Assembly: GCA_016763075.1 (NCBI GenBank)
Contig: JAESUM010000050.1
Coordinates: forward strand, 1-64,000
Direction: 5' to 3'
DNA: 64,000 nt
DNA from: Pseudomonadales bacterium
Lineage (GTDB): Bacteria > Pseudomonadota > Gammaproteobacteria > Pseudomonadales > JAHRWD01
Within the stretch, counting starts at the first letter, position 1. Each line of letters opens with the position of its first letter. The notes beneath the pieces were generated by a model. It had not been told where the DNA came from. It was given only the letters and a program-made list of their open reading frames with translations, and made no database searches. The translations under genes and the position numbers were made by a program. This document shows positions 33,240-41,925 of this stretch, piece by piece.

Positions 33240-34457
33240 TTACTTTGAATAACTTTGGAATACCAGTGAGGCATTGGTACCACCAAAGCCAAAGCTGTTA
33301 GACATTACGCGGTTTAGCGTAACGTTGTCTTTACGTTTGGTGATAATAGGAAAGCCATCTGCGCCTGGGTCAAGCTCTTCGACATTGGCAGAAGCCGCGA
33401 TGAAGTTGTTTTGTTGCATCAATAGGCTGTAGATCGATTCCTGTACACCGGCGCCGCCAAGCGAGTGACCCGATAACGATTTGGTCGCGCTGATCGCAGG
33501 GATGTCATCGCCAAATACATTTTTGATTGCACCTAACTCACAGATATCGCCCGCAGGGGTACTGGTGCCGTGGGTGTTGATGTAATCAATAGGGCCATCT
33601 ACGGTAGACAATGCTTGCTGCATGCAGCGAGTTGCGCCTTCGCCTGAAGGTGCGACCATGTCGTGGCCATCGGAGGTTGCGCCATAACCAACCAGTTCAG
33701 CGTAGATGTTCGCGCCACGGGCTAATGCGTGCTCGAGCTCTTCAATGACCAATACACCGGCTCCACCAGCGATCACAAAACCATCACGGTTGGCATCATA
33801 AGTGCGTGATGCTTTTTCAGGCGTGTCGTTGTATTTAGACGACAGCGCGCCCATCGCATCAAACAGATAAGACATTGCCCAGCTGCATTCTTCGCCACCA
33901 CCGGCAAATACAATGTCTTGTTTGTTGAGCTGAATTTGCTCCATAGCGTTACCAATACAGTGCGCGCTGGTTGAGCAAGCAGAAGATATTGAGTAGTTAA
34001 CGCCTTTGATTTTAAACGGTGTGGCCAAGCAAGCAGAAACCGTGCTGCCCATGGTTTGCGTAACGCGGTATGGCCCAACTCGGCGAATACCTTTTTTGCG
34101 CAAAATATCAGCCGACTCAACTTGGTTGATCGGTGAAGAACCACCAGAACCCATGATGATACCGGTACGGGGGTTTGAAACTTGCTCATCAGTTAGGCCA
34201 GAATCTTCAATAGCCTGCTTCATAGAGATAAACGAAAAGGCCGCGGCATCACCCATAAAGCGCAATTGTTTACGGTCAATGTGTTCAGAGAAATCGATAT
34301 CGACGGTGCCAGCGATGTGGCTTCGCATGCCCAGTTCTTCGTATTCGGGTTGGAACTTAATGCCGGATTTCCCTTGTTGAAGAGATTCCAAAACAGCTTC
34401 TTTATCGTTTCCGAGGCAAGAAACAATGCCTATTCCTGTGACGACAGCTCGACGCAT
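33240..34457 (-). CDS. fabB: 3-oxoacyl-ACP synthase I (KAS I)
   Basis: A 405-residue condensing enzyme that elongates acyl-ACP with malonyl-ACP and is needed to extend the cis-unsaturated intermediate made by FabA. The catalytic Cys lies in [17 protein letters not shown], and the two histidines lie in [11 protein letters not shown] and [12 protein letters not shown]. The conserved end [12 protein letters not shown] is present. It is downstream of fabA on the same strand (90 nt), the usual pair. Confidence 0.98.
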   Translation of the reverse strand: MRRAVVTGIGIVSCLGNDKEAVLESLQQGKSGIKFQPEYEELGMRSHIAGTVDIDFSEHIDRKQLRFMGDAAAFSFISMKQAIEDSGLTDEQVSNPRTGIIMGSGGSSPINQVESADILRKKGIRRVGPYRVTQTMGSTVSACLATPFKIKGVNYSISSACSTSAHCIGNAMEQIQLNKQDIVFAGGGEECSWAMSYLFDAMGALSSKYNDTPEKASRTYDANRDGFVIAGGAGVLVIEELEHALARGANIYAELVGYGATSDGHDMVAPSGEGATRCMQQALSTVDGPIDYINTHGTSTPAGDICELGAIKNVFGDDIPAISATKSLSGHSLGGAGVQESIYSLLMQQNNFIAASANVEELDPGADGFPIITKRKDNVTLNRVMSNSFGFGGTNASLVFQSYSK

Positions 34458-34547
34458 GGTGTGATCCTATATTGATGTGTCAAAAATTACGGTATTGCTA
34501 ATACACCGTAGCGTTCATCGCTACGGCGGTGATAACCAGTAACGGCT

Positions 34548-35063
34548 TTAAAAGTTTTCCGTGCTGGTAAATAACCCAACGCGTAGATCTTTTGTGGTGT
34601 AAATGACTTTACCATCTACCTTCATGACGCCATCGCCAATACCCATTACCAGCTTACGTTCGATCACTCGTTTCATGTTGATGTGGTAGGTTACTTTTTT
34701 TGCAGTTGGCAGTACTTGACCGGTGAATTTAACTTCGCCTACGCCCAGCGCACGCCCGTGCCCAGGGTTGCCTTTCCATGCAAGGAAAAAACCGATTAAC
34801 TGCCAAAGTGCATCCAAGCCTAAACAGCCAGGCATGACAGGGTCGCCAGGGAAGTGGCAATCAAAGAACCACAGGTCAGGGTTGATATCGAGCTCAGCGA
34901 TGATTTCGCCTTTGCCAGCTTCGCCACCATCCGCTGTGATACTGGTGATTCGGTCCATCATTAGCATGTTGGGGGTAGGCAATTGTGCATTGCCGGGGCC
35001 AAACATTTCGCCGAGACCACATTTGAGTAAATCTTCGCGATCAAAAGAGCTGGGTCTGTTCAT
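34548..35063 (-). CDS. fabA: 3-hydroxydecanoyl-ACP dehydratase/isomerase
   Basis: A 171-residue hot-dog enzyme that dehydrates 3-hydroxydecanoyl-ACP and isomerises the trans-2 bond to cis-3, the branch point to unsaturated fatty acids. The active His lies in [24 protein letters not shown], with the active Asp in the following GLDALW. The N-terminus [15 protein letters not shown] is typical. It is the first gene of the fabA-fabB unit; a promoter candidate lies just upstream. Confidence 0.98.
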   Translation of the reverse strand: MNRPSSFDREDLLKCGLGEMFGPGNAQLPTPNMLMMDRITSITADGGEAGKGEIIAELDINPDLWFFDCHFPGDPVMPGCLGLDALWQLIGFFLAWKGNPGHGRALGVGEVKFTGQVLPTAKKVTYHINMKRVIERKLVMGIGDGVMKVDGKVIYTTKDLRVGLFTSTENF

Positions 35064-35105
35064 ATAGGTACTTTTTATTAGGTTGAAAAAGGTATTAACC
35101 GGCCA

Positions 35106-35135
35106 ATTATACGTGGGATAGTAGGGGGTTATCCA
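35106..35135 (-). promoter_or_regulatory. Candidate fabA promoter
   Basis: On the minus strand a perfect TATAAT is preceded at 18 nt by TGGATA (4 of 6). The -10 begins about 45 nt upstream of the fabA ATG. No FabR- or DesT-type operator could be assigned with confidence by eye. Confidence 0.45.
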
Positions 35136-35355
35136 GTCTTAGTTATAGCGCAAAAATCTTGTTGTTTGAGGCTGTATTCACCTACACGATGCCGATGTTT
35201 GTTAAACAACGTTCGGTGCTGAATCCGGTGTGCTCACCTCCATTGCAAAAATAGATGCGGGCTAAGGGTCATCAAGCCACGTAGTAAGTTCCAACGACTA
35301 TAATAAAGCGACAATATTACAACGATAATTATAATAGTTTGGGTTGCCGCAATAA

Positions 35356-37638
35356 ATGAACGCAAGACTAGCCAATTGGTTGATAGACAAACGTTGGAGT
35401 TTAGCGTGGCTGTCCTGTGCGCTGTTAATGGTGTTGGCAGTGGGCTGCAAGCACCTTTATTTTGAGTCGAGTTACCGGATTTTCTTTAATCAAGACGACC
35501 GGTTTTTGCTGGCCTTTGATCAAATAGAAGACACTTATAGCCGAGAAGACAACCTGATTTTTGTGTTGGAGCCTGAGAACAAACAGGTATTTTCGCGCCA
35601 AACACTGGCCCTGGTGTTAGCACTCACCGAAAGAAGTTGGATGCTACCGTATTCGCATCGCGTCGATTCCATCACCAATTACCAGCATACAGCGGTAGAG
35701 GGCGACGAGCTTTTTGTTAGCGATTTGATCGAAGAGCTTCACGTGCTTTCTGACCAGCAGCTTCAGCAGCGCAAACAAATTGTGCTAAATGAGCCAGAAG
35801 TTCTGCATAAACTGATCTCCGCCAAAGCCGATGTTACCGCAGTGTACCTGCAGCTGCAGTTTCCAGACAACGGGGGCGCCAATGAAAAAGAAGTACAACA
35901 AATAGTAGCTGCCAGCCGTGTGTTAATAGACGAACTAACGGCGCAGCATCCAGGTTCAAAAATACACCTGACCGGCAACAGCGTGATCACCAATGCCTTT
36001 CAAGAGTCGGCCTTTTCGGATGGTCAAACACTAATACCACTGATGTTTGTAGTAGTAGCACTGTTAATGGCCTACCTTCTTGGCTCGGTTTACGCCGCGC
36101 TCATTTCAATGGTGATTGTGGGCTTTAGTGTATTGCTGGCAATGGGAGCCGGTGGCTGGTTGGGCTTTGCCATCAACCAAGTCAACGTATCCGCGCCGAC
36201 TATTATTCTTACCCTTGCGGTTTGCGATTGTGTACACCTGTTATCCACCTACTTACAACGTTTAGCAACCGGCGAAGAAAAGGCAAAAGCCATGCTCATA
36301 AGTCTTGAGCAAAATATGAAGCCTATTTTCATCACCAGCTTTACCACCGCTATTGGGTTTTTCAGCATCAACTTTAGTGATTCTCCACCACTGCGTGAGT
36401 TGGGTACATTGGTAGGGGTAGGGGTGATTGCTGCGTGGTTTTTCACCATGACATTATTGCCAGCGCTAGCATTAAAGTGGGTCACCAAAGCGCAGCCACG
36501 GGTTTTAAAATCGCAAAAAATATCGGGCTGGGTGAGTAACCTTGTGTTAACCCACCCTAAAAAACTGTTTTGGAGTGCGCTACCTATTATTGCGTTGTTG
36601 ATTTCAGCCGTACCATTGAACGAGCTAAACGACGATACCATCGCTTATTTTGACAAAGGCGTACCAGTGCGAGATGCCACCGACTTCACTGAAAAGCACT
36701 TAACCGGTGTGCATTCCTTGGTATTCTCGCTCGAAAGCGGCCGCGAAAACGGCGTGAATCAGCCAGAATTTTTACGCAAAGTCGAAGCCTTTAGTCATTG
36801 GTTGCGGGCTCAGCCTCAGGTGGCCCATGTCGCAACCTACACCGATACGCTAAAACGCCTTAATCGTACGCTCAGTAATGGCGATGCTCAGCAGTACCGG
36901 CTGCCAGAAACCTCCGCACTGGCGTCGCAGTACCAGTTGCTTTACGAAATGTCGCTGCCCTATGGGCTAGACCTAAACAACCAAATTAGTTTTGATCGCT
37001 CAGCGCTGAAAATAAATATTTCTTTAAGGGGGTTAAAGTCCCAAGGAATGGTGGATTTCAGCCAAAAGGCTTCACACTGGCTAGAGCAAAACGCGCCGCA
37101 GCTTGCTACCACTGGTTCCAGTATTTCAATCATTTTTGCTCAACTGGGCCAAAACAACATTCGCAGCATGATCGAAGGCTCCATCATCAGCTTGGGGCTT
37201 ATTTCACTTTGCTTGATATTTGCCTTGGGCTCTCTTCGTTATGGCGTAATTGCCGTGATTCCCAATATAGCTCCAGCAGCCATCGCCTTTGGCGTGTGGG
37301 GTTTGCTCGTGCAAGAAATCAACATGGCCGCATCGGTTATATTTAGTGTGTCACTGGGTATCGTGGTAGATGACACCGTGCATTTTTTAGGTAAATATAT
37401 TCATGCGAGAAAAAATAAAAGCCTAAGCTCGCGGCAATCTATTGCTTATAGCTTTGAAACGGTTGGCAGCGCACTCATTACAACCTCCGTTGTGCTGTCA
37501 TTGGGGTTTTTTGTACTCGCTTTGTCCAGTTTTGCGATAAACTCCATCCTTGGCTTAATGGTAGGCATGACCATTATCATTGCGATACTGTTTGATTTTT
37601 TTATTCTCCCCGTGCTTCTTCTAGCAATCGACGACTAG
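35356..37638 (+). CDS. RND/MMPL-family exporter
   Basis: A 760-residue protein with two similar halves. Each half has one N-terminal helix, a periplasmic loop and a cluster of about five helices, for about 12 membrane segments. The helix clusters begin SDGQTLIPLMFVVVALLMAYLLGS and IRSMIEGSIISLGLISLCLIF, and GIVVDDTVHFLGKYIHA resembles the conserved fourth-helix acidic motif of MMPL/HAE3 proteins. It is shorter than AcrB-type pumps and lacks their large docking loops. Related proteins export lipids or hydrophobic molecules. It is divergent from fabA, so a lipid link is possible but only inferred. No periplasmic adaptor gene is adjacent. Confidence 0.85.
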   Translation: MNARLANWLIDKRWSLAWLSCALLMVLAVGCKHLYFESSYRIFFNQDDRFLLAFDQIEDTYSREDNLIFVLEPENKQVFSRQTLALVLALTERSWMLPYSHRVDSITNYQHTAVEGDELFVSDLIEELHVLSDQQLQQRKQIVLNEPEVLHKLISAKADVTAVYLQLQFPDNGGANEKEVQQIVAASRVLIDELTAQHPGSKIHLTGNSVITNAFQESAFSDGQTLIPLMFVVVALLMAYLLGSVYAALISMVIVGFSVLLAMGAGGWLGFAINQVNVSAPTIILTLAVCDCVHLLSTYLQRLATGEEKAKAMLISLEQNMKPIFITSFTTAIGFFSINFSDSPPLRELGTLVGVGVIAAWFFTMTLLPALALKWVTKAQPRVLKSQKISGWVSNLVLTHPKKLFWSALPIIALLISAVPLNELNDDTIAYFDKGVPVRDATDFTEKHLTGVHSLVFSLESGRENGVNQPEFLRKVEAFSHWLRAQPQVAHVATYTDTLKRLNRTLSNGDAQQYRLPETSALASQYQLLYEMSLPYGLDLNNQISFDRSALKINISLRGLKSQGMVDFSQKASHWLEQNAPQLATTGSSISIIFAQLGQNNIRSMIEGSIISLGLISLCLIFALGSLRYGVIAVIPNIAPAAIAFGVWGLLVQEINMAASVIFSVSLGIVVDDTVHFLGKYIHARKNKSLSSRQSIAYSFETVGSALITTSVVLSLGFFVLALSSFAINSILGLMVGMTIIIAILFDFFILPVLLLAIDD

Positions 37639-37671
37639 ATTAAACGCCTACTAGCGCAACACTCCCTAATG

Positions 37672-37709
37672 CCGTGTAAGTACCGTGTAAGTACCGTGTA
37701 AGTACCGTG
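37672..37709 (+). repeat. 11-bp tandem repeat, about 3.5 copies
   Basis: The unit CCGTGTAAGTA occurs three times in a row, followed by CCGTG. It lies between the RND exporter stop and the prsT promoter region, outside any gene I accept. It is identical from copy to copy, which suggests recent slippage. Confidence 0.85.
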
Positions 37710-37774
37710 CTGCTCAAATGTTCAGGGTAGCGGCTACTTTGATACGCGATTGGTGGTAGATGATGGCTTATAAG

Positions 37775-37790
37775 TGGCTGGCCTTGTGCA
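37775..37790 (+). promoter_or_regulatory. Possible sigma-54 promoter for prsT
   Basis: TGGCTGGCCTTGTGCA keeps the invariant GG and GC of the -24/-12 promoter with the required 10-nt spacing, and keeps TGGC and TGC. It departs at the AC and first T positions. It lies 68 nt upstream of the preferred prsT start, giving a leader of about 55 nt. Confidence 0.4.
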
Positions 37791-37857
37791 CTGGCATGTT
37801 TACAAAATGTTTGTTTTAACTTTTATTCGAATTTTATTGATATTTTTTGGTGACATT

Positions 37858-40626
37858 ATGGTATTCAGGAAAAAAACCACAATTTGTTTAATGGCCCTAG
37901 CCATTGCGCTAGCAGGCTGTGCAGATAACTTAACTGCGCCGGAGCATATTGCGCGAGCCAAAGAATTCTCGCAAAGTAAAGAATATAAATCTGCAGAAAT
38001 CGAACTCAAAAATGCACTCAAGAAAGCGCCTAACTCCCCAGAGGCACGCTTTATGCTCGGGCAGCTATACGCAACCACAGGCAACGCCGCCGGTGCCGAA
38101 AAGGAATTAGAGAAAGCACTAGAGCTGGGCGTATCCAAACTGTCGATAATTACACCGTATGCCAAAGCACTGCTGGCACAACGAAAATACCGAGAGCTGC
38201 TCGATGAAGTGGTTGAATTTGACGCACTGTCTGATTCCGAACGCGAACAGCTACACGTATATAGAGGTGAGGCTCACCTTGAGACCGGTGAGCTGGACCA
38301 AGCTGCTAAAGAATACGACCTGGCGACGGCGATTGTTTCAGGGTCAGTCTTTGCTACGCTAGGTCATGTCAAAATTGCTGACCGACACAATGACAGCGAT
38401 AAAATTGAGGAGCTGTTAGCGGGTTTGATAATTAGTGCGCCGAATGAGCCTTTAGTGTGGCGTTTTCAAGGCGATCTTTTTGTCAAACAGCAAAAACAAA
38501 AGCTAGCGGTTGGTAGTTATTCGCGCGTGATAGAGCTAAACGAGACTGACTTTTACGCGTTGGCGAGAAGGGCTTTGTTGTATGTTGAGCTTAGCGAGCC
38601 ATTAAAGGGCGATGCTGATATTGAAAGTTTGCTTAAAAAAGCCCCAAAATATTATTTGTCGTACTTTGTTGCCGGCGTCAGCCAATACAACAAAAAAGAT
38701 TTCCCCGCGGCGCAGGTGGCGCTGCAAGAATCTCTTACGTTAAGTGATGGGTATGCCCCCACGTATTATTATTTGGGCTTAACGCAATTGAGGTTATCCG
38801 AGTTGAGTCAGGCTGCTCAGAATTTGGGTGTCTTTTTGAACAGGTCGCCTGGTTCAATTGCTGGTCATCAAGCATTAGCTACCACGCAGTTTCGTTTGGG
38901 CGAACTAAAACGGGCCAAAACGACGTTAGAGCCTGTGCTGCGTCATATGCCTGAGTCACCGTTTGCAAACCAACTGATGGCACGTATAGAAATTGGATTG
39001 GGTAATAGTTCAACCGGCTTGGAGTACTTGGAGCGTTTAGCGAAACTTGCACCGAACGAAATTATTGCCCATACCCGCCTTGGGCTTGCTCAGCTAATGG
39101 CAGGGCAAGGGGATCTTGCAATTGCGTCACTAGAAAAAGCCCTACTGATTAATCCAGAAGTCGAGCGTAGTCAAGAGCTCGTGGCCTTTTCATATATCCA
39201 TCAAAAACGCTATGAAGAAGCGTTAAAGATCGTTGAACATATTCGAAAGAAATACCCTGAAAAGCCTACAAGTTGGAACCTTGAAGGTGTTATGTATTGG
39301 GACCAACAACAGTTTTCTAAAGCGAGTTTATCGTTTCGTGCCGCTCTAGATAAACAACCAGGTATGCCCGGGCCTTCTTACTATTTGGCTCAGTTATTGC
39401 TGTTGGAAAATAAAAGAGCAGAGGCTAGTGAAGTTTATTATCAAGTTTTGAAGAAACACCCAGGCCACTATAAAACAGAGCTAAAACTTGCAGAGCTTGA
39501 AGCTGCTGAAGGTGACTTGGCTGGACTGGAGTCTCGATTAACTCCGTTAATAAATGCGCACCCTGAGCAATTAGAGCCACGGCTATTGTTGGCTGGGTAC
39601 TATTTGCGGTTTGAGAAAACCGCATTAGCGCTATCTCTGTTACGAAATGCAAACCCCGCAGCTCACGATAGTCCCGCATTACTGGCATTGCTGACTGAAG
39701 CTGAGTTGAGTAGTGGCCAAAGCGCCGCCGCACGCGAAACCGCGCAGAAGTTAATTTCGAAATCTCCTGAATCGCCATTTGCTCATTTTTTGTTAGCAAA
39801 AGTGTATCAAGCAAACCGAGATTTAAAGGAGTTTAAAGCGGCATTAAGCCGTACCTTGGCGTTAGACCCGAGCCATAAACTGGCTAACGTGGCGAGGGTT
39901 CGCTTACTGACATATGAAGGTGATCAAGAACCCGCGTTAGCGCAATTGACACAGCTACTGGAGCAATATCCCAAAGACCACGAGGTGCTTTCGCTTGCGG
40001 GTTGGCATGCGTTGAATAGTGGTGAAGCATCACAAGCTGAGGCTTATTACCGCCAGTCTTTGGATTTATACCCTTCTACCTCTACAGTGTTGGAGCTAGC
40101 TAAAACGCAACAAGCTCAGGGTAGTGTCGATAGAGGTTTAGCTACACTGGTTAAATGGAACGAAAAATACCCACAAGATGTGCTGGTACGTTATGGCCGC
40201 TCTGCCTTTCATCAAACATTAGATCAGTTAGATGGAGCCGTAGAGCAGCTAGAAATCATCCTGAAGCAAGAGCCGACATACCCTTATGCCCAAAATGATC
40301 TGGCCTGGTTGATACGTAATAAAGACCCAGAGCGGGCACTTGTGCTTATTACCAAGGCAGCAAAACAGCTTCCGGCAATGGCTAGCGTAATGAATACATA
40401 TGCGGTTGTGTTAGCGTCAAATGGTCAATTTGGTCAGGCACTTCGTATCGCTGAACAGCTGTTACAGCGGTACCCTCAGAATCTCAATTTTCGCTATTAC
40501 CATGCGTTGATACTGCACAAGAAAGGCAACGTTAAGCGCTCGAAGGAGCTGTTAGGGCAGTTGTTAACTGAAGGGCAGTCGTTTCGTGAAATGGCCAATG
40601 CAAATAAGTTGCTCAAAGCGATGTAG
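37858..40626 (+). CDS. prsT: PrsT: XrtA/PEP-CTERM system TPR-repeat lipoprotein
   Basis: A 922-residue lipoprotein. ATG 37858 gives a clean signal peptide with the lipobox LAGC (LMALAIALAGCADN) and has GGTGA at good spacing; the track start 28 codons earlier would bury it. The mature protein is almost all tetratricopeptide repeats, for example YKSAEIELKNALKKAPNSPEARFMLGQLY. The length and layout match PrsT of exosortase A genomes, thought to aid PEP-CTERM protein handling or exopolysaccharide assembly in the periplasm. A PEP-CTERM protein gene follows at once. The usual prsK/prsR regulators are not in the window. Confidence 0.88.
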   Translation: MVFRKKTTICLMALAIALAGCADNLTAPEHIARAKEFSQSKEYKSAEIELKNALKKAPNSPEARFMLGQLYATTGNAAGAEKELEKALELGVSKLSIITPYAKALLAQRKYRELLDEVVEFDALSDSEREQLHVYRGEAHLETGELDQAAKEYDLATAIVSGSVFATLGHVKIADRHNDSDKIEELLAGLIISAPNEPLVWRFQGDLFVKQQKQKLAVGSYSRVIELNETDFYALARRALLYVELSEPLKGDADIESLLKKAPKYYLSYFVAGVSQYNKKDFPAAQVALQESLTLSDGYAPTYYYLGLTQLRLSELSQAAQNLGVFLNRSPGSIAGHQALATTQFRLGELKRAKTTLEPVLRHMPESPFANQLMARIEIGLGNSSTGLEYLERLAKLAPNEIIAHTRLGLAQLMAGQGDLAIASLEKALLINPEVERSQELVAFSYIHQKRYEEALKIVEHIRKKYPEKPTSWNLEGVMYWDQQQFSKASLSFRAALDKQPGMPGPSYYLAQLLLLENKRAEASEVYYQVLKKHPGHYKTELKLAELEAAEGDLAGLESRLTPLINAHPEQLEPRLLLAGYYLRFEKTALALSLLRNANPAAHDSPALLALLTEAELSSGQSAAARETAQKLISKSPESPFAHFLLAKVYQANRDLKEFKAALSRTLALDPSHKLANVARVRLLTYEGDQEPALAQLTQLLEQYPKDHEVLSLAGWHALNSGEASQAEAYYRQSLDLYPSTSTVLELAKTQQAQGSVDRGLATLVKWNEKYPQDVLVRYGRSAFHQTLDQLDGAVEQLEIILKQEPTYPYAQNDLAWLIRNKDPERALVLITKAAKQLPAMASVMNTYAVVLASNGQFGQALRIAEQLLQRYPQNLNFRYYHALILHKKGNVKRSKELLGQLLTEGQSFREMANANKLLKAM

Positions 40627-40722
40627 CAAAGAGCCGGAATGAACTGTCAGCTTTTTTTACATATTTAGCTGCTCTCTTTCTGCTTAATTTGTAAGTCATT
40701 GATATTTAAGGTGATATAACTT

Positions 40723-40738
40723 TGGCACAATGTTTGCT
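40723..40738 (+). promoter_or_regulatory. Sigma-54 (RpoN) -24/-12 promoter of the PEP-CTERM protein gene
   Basis: TGGCAC-AATGT-TTGCT matches the sigma-54 consensus TGGCAC-N5-TTGC(A/T) at every defined position. It ends 46 nt upstream of the ATG, giving a leader of about 35 nt. In exosortase A bacteria, PEP-CTERM genes are known to be controlled by the PrsK-PrsR pair with RpoN, which fits. Confidence 0.85.
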
Positions 40739-40784
40739 TTGTTTCTGGTGAGTATCAATTAATTATCCACGAGGTGGTTTGGAA

Positions 40785-41699
40785 ATGAAAAATTATAAAA
40801 GCAGTGTAGCGATAGTAGCTCTTAGTAGCTTTGCGCTACTGGGTGCAAATGCAGCACAAGCAGATGTCCTTGCAACATCTGTATTAAAACTCGATAACCT
40901 TACATTTTATAAGAGCGGAACTACGGATGTAATCACGGCAACTGATTTCACAGCTCTTTTTTACACAAGTTCTGCAGATGTAAATGCTAGTTTAAATGGC
41001 ACTTTGGTTGGTTCTGATGACGATACCGCTAGTGCAGCGGCTATTGATCTTGCTCCAGCATGTGTAGGTGATTGCCCAGCTATTACGGATAATGCGTTCC
41101 CAATAATTACTAGTACTGGCGGCGCTCCAAGCGCACATTTTGCCGCGTCTGATCAATATCAAGCCGGTTCACCGATTGCCGGCCTTGGCGTTTTTCTGGG
41201 TGCTAACATCCAGTCTGCTGCATATGTTTCTCTTCTTGGTGAATCATCAGGTACAAGTGGCGCGAACAACGAACTAGGTAGTGATTTCATATTTTCTGGA
41301 TACAGCGGTGGTATTGCAGCAGCATTTGATTTAACAGCCTATGTTGAGGCATTTGCGACAGCTGATTCAATTTTCCCTTCAAAAGCAGCGGCTTCGTTCT
41401 CTATCGTATTTACGATTACTGATGCTAATCAAACTGAGCTTTTCAAATACGAATTTGCTGAAACTCGCTCTAATACCTCACCGCTTAGCTATGGCGATGC
41501 AAAAGTATTTGCAACACCTGGTTCTATTGCTCTAGGTTTTGACACAGGCGATATTTTTGACGCAGGCGAAATTTATACATTGAGTGCTCGTACCACTGTG
41601 AATGCTGATGCGACTATGGTTCCAGAACCAGGCATGATTGCACTTTTGGGTGCTGGACTGCTAGGTCTTGGTTTTTCAAGAAAGCGTCGTGACGCTTAA
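40785..41699 (+). CDS. PEP-CTERM sorting-domain protein (XrtA substrate)
   Basis: A 304-residue secreted protein. ATG 40785 follows GAGGTGG by 7 nt; the TTG of the track is two codons earlier. A signal peptide (SSVAIVALSSFALLGANAAQA) precedes a Ser/Thr/Ala-rich, acidic, beta-rich mature region with no catalytic motif that I recognise and a single close cysteine pair (APACVGDCPA). The C-terminus is a textbook PEP-CTERM signal: VPEP, a hydrophobic helix (GMIALLGAGLLGLGF) and SRKRRDA. XrtA is expected to cleave at PEP, so the protein probably ends in the matrix or at the cell surface. It has its own sigma-54 promoter and terminator. Confidence 0.93.
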   Translation: MKNYKSSVAIVALSSFALLGANAAQADVLATSVLKLDNLTFYKSGTTDVITATDFTALFYTSSADVNASLNGTLVGSDDDTASAAAIDLAPACVGDCPAITDNAFPIITSTGGAPSAHFAASDQYQAGSPIAGLGVFLGANIQSAAYVSLLGESSGTSGANNELGSDFIFSGYSGGIAAAFDLTAYVEAFATADSIFPSKAAASFSIVFTITDANQTELFKYEFAETRSNTSPLSYGDAKVFATPGSIALGFDTGDIFDAGEIYTLSARTTVNADATMVPEPGMIALLGAGLLGLGFSRKRRDA

Positions 41700-41760
41700 T
41701 TGAAATAACCTCTGTTAACCCTGATAGTTGGGGTTAACTAGAAGTAAAGATTGAAGAAAA

Positions 41761-41790
41761 AAAGGGGAGCCGATTTGGCTCTCCTTTTTT
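41761..41790 (+). terminator. Rho-independent terminator of the PEP-CTERM protein gene
   Basis: GGGGAGCC-GATTT-GGCTCTCC forms an 8-bp stem with one G-T wobble, followed by six T residues and preceded by an A-run. It starts about 60 nt after the stop codon. The A-run makes it potentially active in both directions. Confidence 0.88.
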
Positions 41791-41925
41791 GTGCCTGCGA
41801 ATAACACATTTGGCTTGGTGGAAACGTACGTGGAACAAGGTATTCATCGGAATAATGTTCAGGTCAAATATGTACTAAACTTAGCGTCATATTTAAAAAA
41901 ACGATGGCTAAAAAAGGAGATTGCG

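Noticed and set aside
35199-35209. TTGTTAAACAA palindrome between fabA and the RND gene as a FabR/DesT-type operator
   Set aside because: The match is short and AT-rich, and does not fit a known operator well enough.
41791-41925. Upstream extension of the methyltransferase to GTG 41791
   Set aside because: It would begin directly on the terminator T-run, and a strong ribosome site (AAGGAG) points to GTG 41926.
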